Origin: Trichomonas vaginalis G3
Taxonomy: Eukaryota; Parabasalia; Trichomonadida; Trichomonadidae
Assembly (NCBI RefSeq): GCF_026262505.1
Contig: NC_067208.1
Location: 7,015,962-7,079,961, forward strand
Length of the DNA: 64,000 nt
Direction of reading: 5' to 3'
How positions within the stretch are numbered: the stretch's first letter is position 1; each line of letters starts with the position of its first letter. Position numbers and translations under genes: made by a program. Positions 1-11,161 of the stretch are shown here, piece after piece. The notes below the pieces were generated by a model. The model worked only from the letters and a program-made list of their open reading frames with translations. It was not told where the DNA came from and ran no database searches.

Positions 1-974
1 AGAGGGTTCTATAAGCATTATTATCAACGTAGAATCTGAATATCATATCAGAAAATGTCGCAAATCTGACATTTACCCGACCAAATAGCAAAAATAATTG
101 AATACTTTTCGCAAAAACTTTAAAAATCGATAAAAATATGAAATATAGATATTAAAGAGACTTTTTATATAATATTCATAAAGATTTTCCAAAAATATGA
201 TACCGCAAAATTAAAAAAGTGACGTCTTGAGTGGAGTCAAAGGTCGAAATTGCTAGCTAAATGTTTTTTTAGCGAAATTGCGTATTGTACGTTTTTTTCG
301 CAAAACGAAACCCTTACACTAATTAGTTAATTCTGTAATGGCAATCATAGTTTACTACTTTTATCTAAAAATTGTCCAGTAACGTTTTGAGTTCAAATTC
401 AATTCGACCTTTTCGGTTCATTTCAGAGTGTTCTTTGCATTATCTCAAAAATCATGAGAGCATGATAACGTGCATAAATCAAATTTCGCATCTTTCAAAA
501 ATATGCCTGATATTTCAAACCTCTCGCGTTAAACACAGAATTGTCTCTTTCTTATATCTACATTATAGTTTGCTAACGCTTTGATATAAATATTCTTGCT
601 ACTTGTGTTTGTTCAGCCGATTCTATTATTGCTTCCGAAAAAGTTCATATTTCTCTTTGGGAAAACTATAACCCTATATGTAAAAACTTTAAATGATATC
701 TAATTTAACACATCGCGATATAATTTTGTTATTTCGTAAAAAATCCAATATATTTTTGAAATTTGAATAAATATTCATATTTATCAAAACAAATGATAAT
801 TAAAAACATTCATAATTTATATATAATAGCTGATTTTCTTTCGAACCATCGTAAAAACTTAGAGAAGTTATCCTTTGTTTAATGAAACAAGATATACATA
901 TGTTTTCATAACTATATTTGATATTAAGAAATACATTTATTATATTTGAAATTTACAAATAAAACGTGACATTG
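1..974. other. Intergenic, no supported gene
   Basis: AT-rich spacer before the first gene. A 70-codon frame near 372-584 has no family resemblance and no initiator motif, so I do not call it. Several short GCGAAA/TTTCGC-like words occur around 240-310, but I see no RNA gene or repeat structure that I can support. Confidence 0.5.
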
Positions 975-3900
975 ATGGAGGAAACTCAAGAAACAGCAGT
1001 TCCTCCCCCGATCCGCATTTTCACGACAACACAAGACTATCAAGAATTATCCAGTTAACTTGCCAAATTGTGGAAATTGCAAAATGAAGCATTATCACCG
1101 CCTACTTTTACAACTATTATCATTAAAAAGTTTAATAAAATCCTTAATCGCGCTAAAGCTACTGCAAATCAGTCAAAAACACTGAAGCCAACTGAATTCG
1201 TTTCAATCATGGCTCCTTATATCCCCAAAATTGTTGAGTTGTCTTCTCAACACTTCTTTCAGAGAACAATTCGTGATTTTCAAGTTCTTGTTGCTCAGCT
1301 TATGAAGCAAGTCACCGATTTTGGCGAGAATCTTCCTCCTTCTGTTGATAATCGCGCTCCATTGAACAGAATCTCATCCGCCTTACAAAACCTGATGCAA
1401 AAGTCATTATTAATCTCATATTTGAAGGCACCACCATCAACATTCAACTCAATTCAGCAAACAATTCGTTCAATTCAACAAGATTTTCTTTCCATGCGTG
1501 ATACAGCCATTTCATCATCCCAGAAATCCTTTAATTCATTACTTTCCACCTCAAACGAGCTAGAAAATTCAATCAAGCATATCATTGCCGCTCACGGATT
1601 CTTATCAATCACAACTGTTCTTCAAAACCTATTACGACACTTTGCATTTGACGAAGACATCAAAATACCAAGTCTCAAGAACGAACACTGCAAGCTTAAC
1701 CCCAAGCCATCTAAAGAAAGTCCAAATTCCAAAACTGCATCACAAGTTCTCAACGAATACAAAGAGATCAAGAATCCTGATCCAGAGACACGTCAACGCT
1801 TCATTACAGAGTTCGAAACATCGCTTGAATCAGAGATCAAGTTCGAATCATGTACATCAGCGATAGAAAGCATCATTTTTGTCATTTTAACAATACAACC
1901 ACCACAAGATCCAGCTAAAAAAGTGTTTACCAAATGCAGTAACTTCTATTTCTCTGCTTCCCGTGCTGTCACACAATTTTACAAACTTCCTGAATATGCA
2001 TTTTCCAAAAATGACATTGAACAATTCAACAAAGCCCTGGAGAACTTGCAAACTGTTAGTGACAGCATCATTAAAGCCAGAAAGAAACCTGTTGGCTGGA
2101 GTGCACAAGACACAAAATCATTTATGAAATGTACAGAGCCATTGATTAAAATTGGTCAGACATTGACATCTGTTATTGATGTGATTGAAAAAGGAAATCA
2201 ACTTATAGGAACAAATATCTTTAAACTTAATCTTTCACAGTTATTGCCACGTCCTATTTCATTACGTTTCCTTGTTTCAGAACCTCTTGATGATGAAAAC
2301 CAAACTGAATTTAATATAAATAGATGTTTGTCAAAAATCACTCCACAATTACAATCAATAACTGAAAAAGGTCTTTCTATGCTTCCAACAGAAAACAAAA
2401 TAATTCATCCTGCTGATTTCACAACAATCTTTTCTCGTATAAGAGTTAATATCAGATTAATTGAAGAAGAATTATTTAATTTGTCATTAAATAGATTTAA
2501 TGATTTCCCTGTAGCTAAAGCAGGAATAACTATGTTATCAAGTATTTCTGGTATTCGTGAACGCTTAGAACAATATATTCTTTGTATGAATACGATTCCT
2601 TTAGTTATATCAAGTCTTCGTGAAATATCAATGATTCTATATGAACAAGGTTTTTCTGTAAACATGGATCATGTTTTCACAGAAATTAATTCTTTGTTGA
2701 ATATTATTTTCGATGTTTATCGTATCTACGAAGAAATGGATATAAGTGGTGCCGCGAATTTATCAACATGTTCTCAGTTATCTTTCATTGCTACTTCTAT
2801 CACAGAATTGACACAAAAATGGCCTGAATTCCAGCCATTTTCGGAATACTTCAGTAACTTAAATCTGTTTAAATTAAATATGACAGAAATATTAAGTAAA
2901 ATTGAAGAATTCCGTAATTTGTCAACTGATTGTCTTAAACGATGGACATCTGCTGATTATGTCTCTCGTTTCAATGCACAATACAAGAGCATTTATTCAT
3001 CAGCGACAATTATTCGTCGTGAACAAATAGAAGCATTACCTTCTAAATTACTTGGCCAATTAACAGGTTGGCTTTCCAATTTACCACATTCTCCGCCGAA
3101 GAGAACAACTGTTAATGAAATGGACATCAAAATGTCTATATTAAGAAAGATGTTGACAATTTATATCAATACTCATCCTGATAACCAAATTTCTTCACAG
3201 TTTGAACAGTTGTTTAATTGTATTGACATGTTCGCACAAATGAACATTCATTTCTACAGTAAATTACAATTAAAGAACTTGTTGTCTTTCTTGGAACGTG
3301 TTAACACAGGATCAGATAATCCAACAGAATCTTCTGATGTAGATAACACTGATACAAGTTCAGCGGAACCTTCTAAAAATGATGAATCAAACATCGATTC
3401 TTCACAACTTGTTTTTAGTGAAGAAGAAATGGCTTTATGGACTCCTTTTGCTCAAAAAGTTTTTTCCGTTGATCATGTAAGTGTTCATCCACAATTCCCT
3501 TCATATACTGAAGAATTCGTTCATTCTCGTGCACGCCAAGTATACGAAGAGTTCAAAGAAGAATGGCGTGGTGAAACATCATCATTCGATACAGAATTGG
3601 CAGAAATTGACAGTGAAATTTCACAGCCATCATATGAACACTTGACATTGCATTACCAATCATTTAATGATAAAGTTGTTAGTGCTCTTGAACATAAAGT
3701 TGATCTCTTGTTACAGATGCTTCTTGAGCTCAATCCTCCTTCTAGAGGACGTGGTTATCCAAGAGAATTCCCTCCACATCCGAAAGCAGCACAAATTTCG
3801 GAACTTTCCAAGATTTTGACAAGTGTTGGAAGTAATCTTAAAGATCTTGAATTCGGATGGTTACCAACACTTCTTGAATGCCGTGGTCTTACTTATAACA

Positions 3901-5768
3901 TCTTCCGTGCAACAGATGTTTCTAGTGACCAAACAACACCAGTTGCATTAATTAGAAACTTAACTAATTGTGCATTTGCTTTCTTCCGTCTTAGCCGATG
4001 TTTGTTGTTTGCTAAAGGAACAACACCAACATTCGCTCCTGATTTAAAGATGTTGAAAGTTTTGGTTGGTGGATTACTCGAGAAAACAAGATTTGTTAAA
4101 GAAAATTCACCATTGTTATTCCACGAAATTGATCAAGTTGTTAAATCTAACATGTATAACAACTTCTCGAGTCTTATTTCCAGTGTTAAAGTTCTCAAGA
4201 GAAGCCGTGCATTGTTTGATGCGAAAGAATTAGTAACAATCACTGATCTTGATTTCTTTGACTTCGGAGATTTCTTCAAGAGAATGAACTGCGAACATAT
4301 TTCTTTGTCATCATTCTTGGATTCAAACATCTACGAAATCTTCACACAGAACATTTGTCCAGTGACAAAATACGTCGAATCCAATTTCGACAATTCATTT
4401 TTGTCTGATCATATCAAAAGTATTTTGAAGTTCAAACAAGAATTGTCTATTTCTCCAATTGCTGTTAGTTGGGATAAAACAGATGATAGATTGACATCAT
4501 TGACAGTTCTCCAGCAATTGATTGATATTTCTATCTCTTTCGACCGTGTTTGTCCTGTTGTTCAACGCAAAAGAAAAGAACCATTTTTGAGTGGTACTGA
4601 TTTTCTTTCTATAGAGTTGTTGATCTTTGAGTTGCAGAACGAGATTGAATCTCTTGTTCAATCAAAACCAAGTCGTCTCTGCAAACTATACATTGATTTA
4701 ACACGTGTTTTAACAGCAATGAAAGATATTTCATCAAAGTTCGGACCGAGAAAATCCAATTCTAGTTCAATGACTAATTTTGTTACGGAATGGAACAACT
4801 TTACTAAGTCATTGGATAACTTACCGATGTCCGATTTCCATGGTGAATTCCGTCATCTTTCTAACAAAATAATTGATGTTATCCAAGACTCTCCATCTCT
4901 TGGAATACAACGCGAAATCAAATCAATAACTTTCTTATTAAAACATTTCGAAATTTTGCCAACAATTGAAACACTCCGCAAATTACGATTTGCATTCCAA
5001 TTCTTGGAAGGACAGAAAGGAAGATTTACTACACAAGACACAACGAATACTTTACCTTTCTTCCAGTTACAAGTTATTATTTCTACAATGCTTTCTATGT
5101 ATCGCATTGTTGAATTAATACCAATGATTACTATTAAACTTAGTAAATCTATTGGACAAGAACTTCCTATTCGTAAGCCAGACATCTTAGAAGTTATTGA
5201 CAACGAAGAGAAACCAAGTGCTCCTTCAAATAGTGATTTAGAACGTCAATTAACACTGTTTGAACAAACAGCACTTGGTCACATGACATCAGCATTGTTT
5301 GACGCGAATGTTGCTGATGAAGAGAAGATTGCAACACTGCCAATCTTGAAGAGATCTGTTGAACATTGCAAGATGATGGTTGAGAACGCGAAACTCTGTA
5401 ACCAAGAGTTGGAATCAATCAATAATTCGTTGAAAGAATACGTACAAATCAAGTCAGTTCCTAATGAAAATAAACAAGAAACAGAAGGTGGAGAATCAGC
5501 TGAAGGACGCGAAATTTCAACAGAATTAGATGAAGTTCGATCTAAGAAGGAATACGACATAATCAAGAACAGATACCAGACTACTATGTCTTCTGTTTTG
5601 ACATTGACATCTGCTAACTACGAATTGTCACAGACGAAGCGTCAAACAGATGCAAGGAATGAGAAAAATCAGAATTTGTCACATCTTATTTCTATCCACA
5701 AAGAACTTGAATCTATTCATCAATCTGGTGTTGAATGGAATTCTATCGAAAAACTTCTTACCGATTAA
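975..5768 (+). CDS. Large alpha-helical protein of unknown function, with an in-frame stop near its N-terminus
   Basis: The frame is open from 1059 to 5768 (about 1570 codons). The first in-frame ATG of that stretch is well inside, but an ATG at 975 lies in the same frame and reads 27 plausible codons (MEETQETAVPPPIRIFTTTQ...) before a TAA at 1056-1058, after which coding resumes at once. The protein is mostly helical, rich in Leu, Ile, Ser and Asn, with an acidic Ser/Thr-rich linker near residues 750-780 and a Glu/Lys-rich C-terminus. I see no signal peptide, membrane segment or catalytic motif and recognise no family. Either the first 27 codons and the stop reflect a recent nonsense change or sequence error, or translation starts at a downstream ATG. 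I favour the first because composition is continuous across the stop. There is no canonical initiator within 40 bases of 975; a TCATA lies at 906-910. Confidence 0.7.
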
Positions 5769-6126
5769 ATATTAAAAAGCTATTTGTTTTACTTAACTTT
5801 ATAAAAAAAGATTTTTTTTGAACTTCGTCTATACAAATTAAAATGAATTTACTTGAAGTTAATTCATTTAATGAGTCCGGAAGTCTCATATGAAATATAT
5901 GTACGTTCCATATTTCCAATCTGAGAAAGGACTTAATATTTCGATTACGGTTAGAAACAATCATCAGAAACTTAACATGAGACCTAGGAATAAAGTTGAT
6001 CAATGATGAGATAAGCATTACAATGTATTTTTTTGAGTCATTTTAGCGTGAAGGAAAACTGCAATAACTGAACTTTACATAAATTTTTCAATTAATTGAC
6101 ATGATCTGGTTTCTGAATTTTTTTGA
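5769..6126. other. Intergenic, nothing recognised
   Basis: AT-rich 3' flank of the large helical-protein gene. It holds T-runs and no coding-like frame. Homology to the Pmp-like fragment downstream begins near 6110 with a T-run followed by GACATTTTT. Confidence 0.4.
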
Positions 6127-7173
6127 CATTTTTGTTTTCAAAAACATCAACTTGGTACTTCTTTAAATAAAGCTCAAGTTCCAAAAGATATATGGGAAGA
6201 ATACTACGGGAAACCAACAGAAAAGTATAGGTATATCACAGATAACACAAAACCAACTATTTCTAAAAATTTATTTTTATTATCTTCAAACTTCGTTAAT
6301 TTTTCAGTTAATGTCATCAACTGCAGTATTGATTCTATTAAACTGCTACATTCAATATGCACTTATACAAATATTACACAAAGTTCAGGATTTGGTGGCT
6401 GCATCTTCTTCAATGGTAGCAGCTCCATTGTCCAAGACCGATTTTGTTCTATTAACTGCTTCTCAACAGGAAATGGAATGCATTCATATACAGATACTAG
6501 AAAAGAAACAAACAAAAATTTCGTTAACTTAAGCTCTCTCTATCAATGCGGTCATGATTATACTGGAGGTTCCAGTATATTTCATAATTATGGAGAGAAA
6601 ACTCTTATTTCTACAAACAACACTAATACAAAAAGTTTCTCTGGCTCAGGATATTCCTTTCTAAATAATCCAGTTAATATTAACTTTTGTTGTTTCATTT
6701 CTAATGATAACCATGAAACAAGTCCTATTTGCATGTGCCATATGAATACAATTGATTCATTTGTTAAAAAGTCAATCTTCAAAAACAACTCGGTTAAAGC
6801 TGATGGTACTTCTCTTGGCCTTCTTTCATTAGCTTTCTCATCAAATGTTACTGTTATAGAATGTATTTTCTTAGAAAACAATGCAAATCATACTTTTGAT
6901 TCAAATTTTAATAGCGTACTTACAATTATTAACTGCATTGGAGATTTGTCTGCAACTAATGTCTGGGGCCATAAAGCTAATACAGATAAAATGAAAACTG
7001 ATTCTTTTAATCTATCACTTTCACTCCTTTCATTAGGTAAATGCGAAGCAGAACATCCATTTTCATTTGAATTTCCTTTATTCATCAGTAAAATTAAGAG
7101 AAAAATCCATTTTCGTTTGAATTTTTCTTTTTCCTTTTTAATTATCGAGAAACAACAGAAAAACAGACAATGA
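6127..7173 (+). pseudogene. 5'-truncated Pmp-like (beta-helix) surface protein fragment
   Basis: An open frame of 348 codons that lacks an ATG until well inside. It reads repeated short beta-strand motifs with many Cys and Asn, including GGCIFFNGSSS near 6390-6425, which matches the GG(A/C)I repeat motif of chlamydial Pmp-like proteins, a family expanded in Trichomonas as putative surface adhesins. Other recurring blocks are NINFCCFISNDNH and FKNNS. The frame begins right after an in-frame TGA, and no signal peptide or C-terminal membrane anchor is seen. A second copy on the other strand at 31,991-32,899 aligns codon for codon back to the same TGA-CAT boundary. I read both as related 5'-truncated gene fragments. 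A real 5' exon elsewhere is possible, but I see no splice signals. Confidence 0.65.
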
Positions 7174-8014
7174 CACATATACACTACCATAGTGACTATT
7201 CATGAAATATACTTTGGTTTCGGGAGTGACATTGAGTTTCCTTATAGATAGAGTGAATTCTTAAAATAATTTGTTATTCGAATACCAATACAATTCTAAA
7301 CAGATATTAATATGTCAAAATAATTGAATGTTTTTCCATTTTAAGGCTGCGCTTACGCCCATCCGACTTTAATTCAAATTTTTGACAACCGGCGTGAAGC
7401 GTCATTGAAAATCAACCTTAAACATCTGAATTGAAGGCTATACCAAAGGGACGTAAGTGTACCCTTAATTAAACACATTTTCCTACACATAGTATCATTA
7501 TACTACTCTTCCCCTCAATATTCAGAAAAACTCTTTTCCAGAGATCTTTTGAATGTATGTTTCTGGAAAATTTCGAAGCAAGAAAATCCATATAATACAT
7601 CAAAAACTCTCTGCAAGTTACCTTTGTTCTATTTCAAGATATGATTCAGGTGAGTAAGTATACAAAACAGATTTAGTTTTGAAACTAAGGCAATACTTTC
7701 ATATATAATGGACTACTAGATGCCAAACTTTACTCTGAAGGTTTGCCTTATTATATATATATATTCAAAAGTTTATTTTCTTGTTTTTCAATATTTGGAA
7801 GAATCTATTCACTTACAAATGCGCTAATTGAATGGATTCACTCTTTATTGACAATACAGGAGTTTCGAAACTGTTCTTTAACATTTGAGTATATTCATAA
7901 AGATTGAATTCTTCCATAAAGTCAGGAAAAAAAAAGGGGAAATAATAATTGTTAATTGGATTCACACACGTCAAAATACAGTGTTCCTTAAAATGAATCT
8001 AGTATATACAAGTT
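7174..8014. other. Intergenic spacer containing a candidate small inverted-repeat element
   Basis: No coding frame is supported. The notable content is the small inverted-repeat unit at 7341-7468, listed separately. The rest is AT-rich, with a TATATATATA run near 7750. Confidence 0.4.
7341..7468. mobile_element. Candidate 128-bp MITE-like element bounded by TTAA
   Basis: The unit starts TTAAGGCTGCGCTTACGCC (7341 on). Read in reverse from 7468 it starts TTAAGGGTACACTTACGTCC, an inverted repeat of about 20 bases with four mismatches. TTAA lies at both outer edges (7341-7344 and 7465-7468), the target preference of piggyBac-type elements. It is too short to code. One copy cannot prove mobility: the TTAA edges are common words in AT-rich DNA, and the repeat is imperfect. 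The GC-richer ends stand out from the surroundings. Confidence 0.35.
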
Positions 8015-8512
8015 TTATGGGAGTTCAATATCCAATTTGGATTCTTTAACTAAATCAACAGCATTCGGCCATTTTTGAGCAAGTTCACTCCAGTTTGCAA
8101 CCTTTGCAATGGAGAACTCAAATCCAGGGAAAACTGTAGCTCCGAATAATCCCCAAGAATTTTCAGAATCATCGACAAGGCGGGCAGCTTGCCAAACACC
8201 TACAGGAATTATACTTTGAGGACGCTCGCCAGCTTTAAGATTTGGACCAATAATGTGTTTTTCGAAATGGCCATCTGGGAAAAGTAAAATTTGAAGAGCA
8301 GGTGTTCCAGCATGGTAAAACCAGATCTCATCGCTTTCAACTAAATGCCAGCGTGATACATTCTTTGCTTCTAAAGCGTAATAAATTGATGTTCCGCAGC
8401 TTCTGTTTGGAATCGAGGCAGGAACACTGCATCTGTAGATTTCATGGAAGGAACCTCCTTCAAAATCGAGGGAGTCCAATTTCAAAATCTCTTTGACTTC
8501 TTGAAAATTCAT
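8015..8512 (-). CDS. DUF985 (cupin_5) family protein
   Basis: A 165-residue protein that starts at the ATG complementary to 8510-8512. It follows the DUF985/YML079w-type cupin pattern: GGSFHEIYR near the N-terminus, then CGTSIYYALEA, SRWHLVESDEIWFYHAGTPALQI, GERPQSIIPVGVWQAA and a closing GATVFPGFEFSIAK block. The family forms a double-stranded beta-helix with a sugar- or small-ligand-like pocket, and its exact substrate is unsettled. Length is typical, so the gene looks whole. An initiator-like TCATTA lies at 8520-8525, which fixes this start. The family is common in bacteria and scattered in eukaryotes, so a transfer origin is possible but not shown by the sequence alone. It stands alone, with no obvious partner gene. 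Confidence 0.85.
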   Translation of the reverse strand: MNFQEVKEILKLDSLDFEGGSFHEIYRCSVPASIPNRSCGTSIYYALEAKNVSRWHLVESDEIWFYHAGTPALQILLFPDGHFEKHIIGPNLKAGERPQSIIPVGVWQAARLVDDSENSWGLFGATVFPGFEFSIAKVANWSELAQKWPNAVDLVKESKLDIELP

Positions 8513-8519
8513 CAAAAAA

Positions 8520-8525
8520 TAATGA
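8520..8525 (-). promoter_or_regulatory. Initiator (Inr) for the cupin gene
   Basis: TCATTA on the minus strand, matching the parabasalid initiator TCA(C/T)(A/T), just upstream of the ATG. Confidence 0.6.
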
Positions 8526-9174
8526 TCCCATTACGATAAAAATGATCGGAATTTACAATATTGAATCCGTCAATTTTAATCATGAGTCTGTACTAATATC
8601 TCAACAAGATGAAAAATTGAAAGCATGAATTGAATTTAAGGATTTTGTCTGAGGCATAATCAGTCAAAGTGACATCTTTCGCAAGGGTTATCATGGATAA
8701 GCAATTATAAGATATTAAAGGCTTAACCCAACTCAACAGATGTTGGTTGTAGATGTTCATTTGTAGATAAGAATGTATCTAATACCAAACTTTTACCATT
8801 TTCTCAAAGCAGATGAAAGAAAACGAGCAGAAAGAGTCTGCTAATTTCATTGATTGATCAAATTTATCTGAATTAATAGAAATTTAATTTCATGGCTAGA
8901 TATTCATATAAGAATACTTATGATGCGCATGTTAAACTTTAACATCATTTCATCCCAGAACATTATAGCTTTTGACAGATACTAAGTTGATTTATCCATA
9001 CAACAATTTTTGAAATAAATTTAATTTGTTGCACGATTCGAATATTTTGAGTCAATTCTGTTCGAAAATTTGTAGTATATGTAAAATATGAACTTAAGAT
9101 ATAAATTTAATTCGTTATCCTTTTTGTAAAGTTTCCGGACGTTTACTATTCGTTTATCAAATCTACAAGACTTA
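8526..9174. other. Divergent intergenic region, nothing recognised
   Basis: Spacer between the minus-strand cupin gene and the plus-strand SAS-6 gene. It must hold both promoters. No RNA gene or repeat structure is evident. Confidence 0.4.
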
Positions 9175-10737
9175 ATGAGCGAAGAGTTCCGCATCGATGT
9201 ACCCACAACAGTCATCGGATATGATGAAGCTATTACAAAGCCAACACTTCTTTACCAGTTTGCTCAGACATTCGGAAATGGAGTATCTAATGGTCCATTC
9301 CGCCTTCAAATTACAGATCCGGAAAATCCATTATTCTTATTCACTTACGAATTATCAGTAAACGATTTCCCAGAACTTAAAGAACAACTCAAGCTTTATT
9401 GCCAATTTCCAAATCTATCAAAGAGCTTTTATGATTTACTTGTTTGCTGCGTTGATTCAGAAGATTATGGTGCAGTCATTAATCTTCATGACTTCCAAAA
9501 GCCAAAACTTCTCCTTCAGCAAAAAACGAAAATTTCACTTTATACATTATTCCAAATCGATATAGTTGCAGCAAGTGAAGCTAAGCTTAACCAGTATCTC
9601 TCCGGTGAAGTAAAGAGATATAAATCAGCTTTCCTTAACAAGGGTAAGAACTATGATGATTTAACAATTCAACTTCAAGAAACAGAGAAATCTATGGATG
9701 AAATGGAAAAGAGTTACAAGCTTCAACTTGAAGAACAAGACAAGAAAGCTCAAGAAACACTTCAAAAGGTTTCCGAACAGTACGAAACTCGTCTTGACGA
9801 ACTCCAAAAGTCATCAAAGGAAGCACTTGAAGCAGCTCGCCAAGAACGCCAGAAATCAGAGACAGAAATGACAAATAAATATGAACAATTGCTTAATGAT
9901 CTCAGAAAACAGAATGCTCAAATTCTTGAAGAGAAGACACAAGTTTCTGTTGTCAAAGAACGCTTTGAAGAAAAAATCAAGTCTCTTGAACAGCAATTAC
10001 ACGATGCAAATACAGCCAAGGCCACAATCGAAGCCCAGAAGAATGAACTTTCTGCGCAGCTGTTGAGTGCATCTTCTACATCAGCAGGATTCTCTAAGGA
10101 AGCCGAAACTCTTAAAGAAAAGATTACATTATTAGAAAAAACAGTTGAACACGATAAGGATGTTCAAGATTCACAAGCTAAGATAATAGAGGGCCTCCAA
10201 GCTGATGTTGCTAAGAAAGATGAAGAAAATGCTCAGATTCGTGCAAGATTATCAGAAAATGAAGACAAAGCAAGACAGCACGACTGGATTGCTGCTAAGT
10301 CCAAGCAAGTTATCGAGAAGTTCATGGCCGAAGCTAAAGAACTTAATTTGCAGATTGCACAGCTCAAATCACAACTCGATGAGCGTACACAGCAGATGAC
10401 AGAGATGCAAGTCGAAAATGCACATGCAGAAGAGCGTATTAAAGCACTTAATGATACAATTGATCGTGAAAATGCAGAAATGAAGGAACTGAGAACTAGA
10501 AACGATGCTCTCCAAAAGCAGATAGCAGAAATGAAGGATAAGAGCGCTACTGACGAGATAACAATCCAGCACTTGAACAAGAGACTCAACGAACACGAGT
10601 TAGAAAATCCTCCATGTGACGGATTTAGCTCATCCTTCAAGGGAGGATCTCAAAATAAGAAATTATTGCCTAGCTTGCAGCCAATTGCTGATGTCAATGG
10701 CGCTGCTTCTGTTTGGGATTCCACAGCTTTCTTCTAA
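9175..10737 (+). CDS. SAS6: SAS-6-type centriole cartwheel protein
   Basis: 520 residues. The first ~140 resemble the SAS-6 N-terminal head: a strand-rich block FRLQITDPENPLFLFTYELS, then DFPELKEQLKLYCQFPNLSKSF, DLLVCC, and a closing ISLYTLFQIDIVAASEAKLNQYLSGEV, which fits the PISA-like segment before the coiled coil. Residues ~145-475 are one long Glu/Lys/Gln-rich coiled coil, and the C-terminal ~45 residues are less ordered. SAS-6 dimers form the nine-fold hub of basal bodies, so this protein should act at the flagellar basal bodies. Start choice: the ATG at 9175 is the first in the frame that gives a complete head; the initiator match upstream (TTATCAAATC) is imperfect. Assignment rests on domain order and spacing. 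A generic coiled-coil protein is the alternative, but the head domain argues against it. Confidence 0.75.
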   Translation: MSEEFRIDVPTTVIGYDEAITKPTLLYQFAQTFGNGVSNGPFRLQITDPENPLFLFTYELSVNDFPELKEQLKLYCQFPNLSKSFYDLLVCCVDSEDYGAVINLHDFQKPKLLLQQKTKISLYTLFQIDIVAASEAKLNQYLSGEVKRYKSAFLNKGKNYDDLTIQLQETEKSMDEMEKSYKLQLEEQDKKAQETLQKVSEQYETRLDELQKSSKEALEAARQERQKSETEMTNKYEQLLNDLRKQNAQILEEKTQVSVVKERFEEKIKSLEQQLHDANTAKATIEAQKNELSAQLLSASSTSAGFSKEAETLKEKITLLEKTVEHDKDVQDSQAKIIEGLQADVAKKDEENAQIRARLSENEDKARQHDWIAAKSKQVIEKFMAEAKELNLQIAQLKSQLDERTQQMTEMQVENAHAEERIKALNDTIDRENAEMKELRTRNDALQKQIAEMKDKSATDEITIQHLNKRLNEHELENPPCDGFSSSFKGGSQNKKLLPSLQPIADVNGAASVWDSTAFF

Positions 10738-11011
10738 TTATGAATTTGGTTTTTATTTGAATTTTGTTCAATAAATTGTTATTGCATTTGCTCAAAATAA
10801 AAGTGTTCATTTATTATTTATAATTAATTCCCGGTATTTTTAAAATTTTTCCATAATTAACAGATTCCGCTGCAAATTTATCAAGCACTGATTAGTTTTA
10901 TAAGAATTTCAGACAAATGTAATCCATAAATCATAAGTTCAGCGTAATTATATCAGATAAAAAATGATATTCTGATCTTCAGTAAACAATTCAAACAAAA
11001 TGATAAGGTAT
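10738..11011. other. Short 3' spacer
   Basis: AT-rich end of the SAS-6 gene, running to the stop codon of the minus-strand PC4-like relic. Nothing else is recognised. Confidence 0.4.
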
Positions 11012-11161
11012 TTATTCGCTATCATCATCAAGGTTGCCACCAAGTGCAACAATGGCCTCTTCAACTAAAGGCATTAATTCTTTGAGTTTCTTGAAATCTT
11101 CGACACGTAATGAGATTCCTTTCTTACCTGGAAGCCATTCGTCATCCTTGCAATAGAGCTC
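11012..11161 (-). pseudogene. C-terminal relic of a PC4/Sub1-type transcription coactivator
   Basis: Read on the minus strand, this stretch gives about 48 codons ending in a stop at 11,012-11,014: YCKDDEWLPGKKGISL..., then EDFKKLKELMPLVEEAIVALGG and an acidic tail. That is the diagnostic end of the PC4/p15 single-strand DNA-binding domain (EW.PGKKGISL...W..LK). The domain's earlier strands are absent: upstream of codon YCK the frame runs into sequence that codes for a BspA repeat on the other strand. The fragment therefore looks like the surviving tail of a gene whose front was replaced by, or cut off at, the junction near 11,155-11,165. Confidence 0.7.

Noticed and set aside
372-584. 70-codon open frame
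   Set aside because: No family, no initiator and unconvincing composition; a chance frame.
9033-9050. GATTCGAAT word resembling a tRNA T-loop
   Set aside because: No flanking stems, no acceptor arm and no A-box; coincidence.
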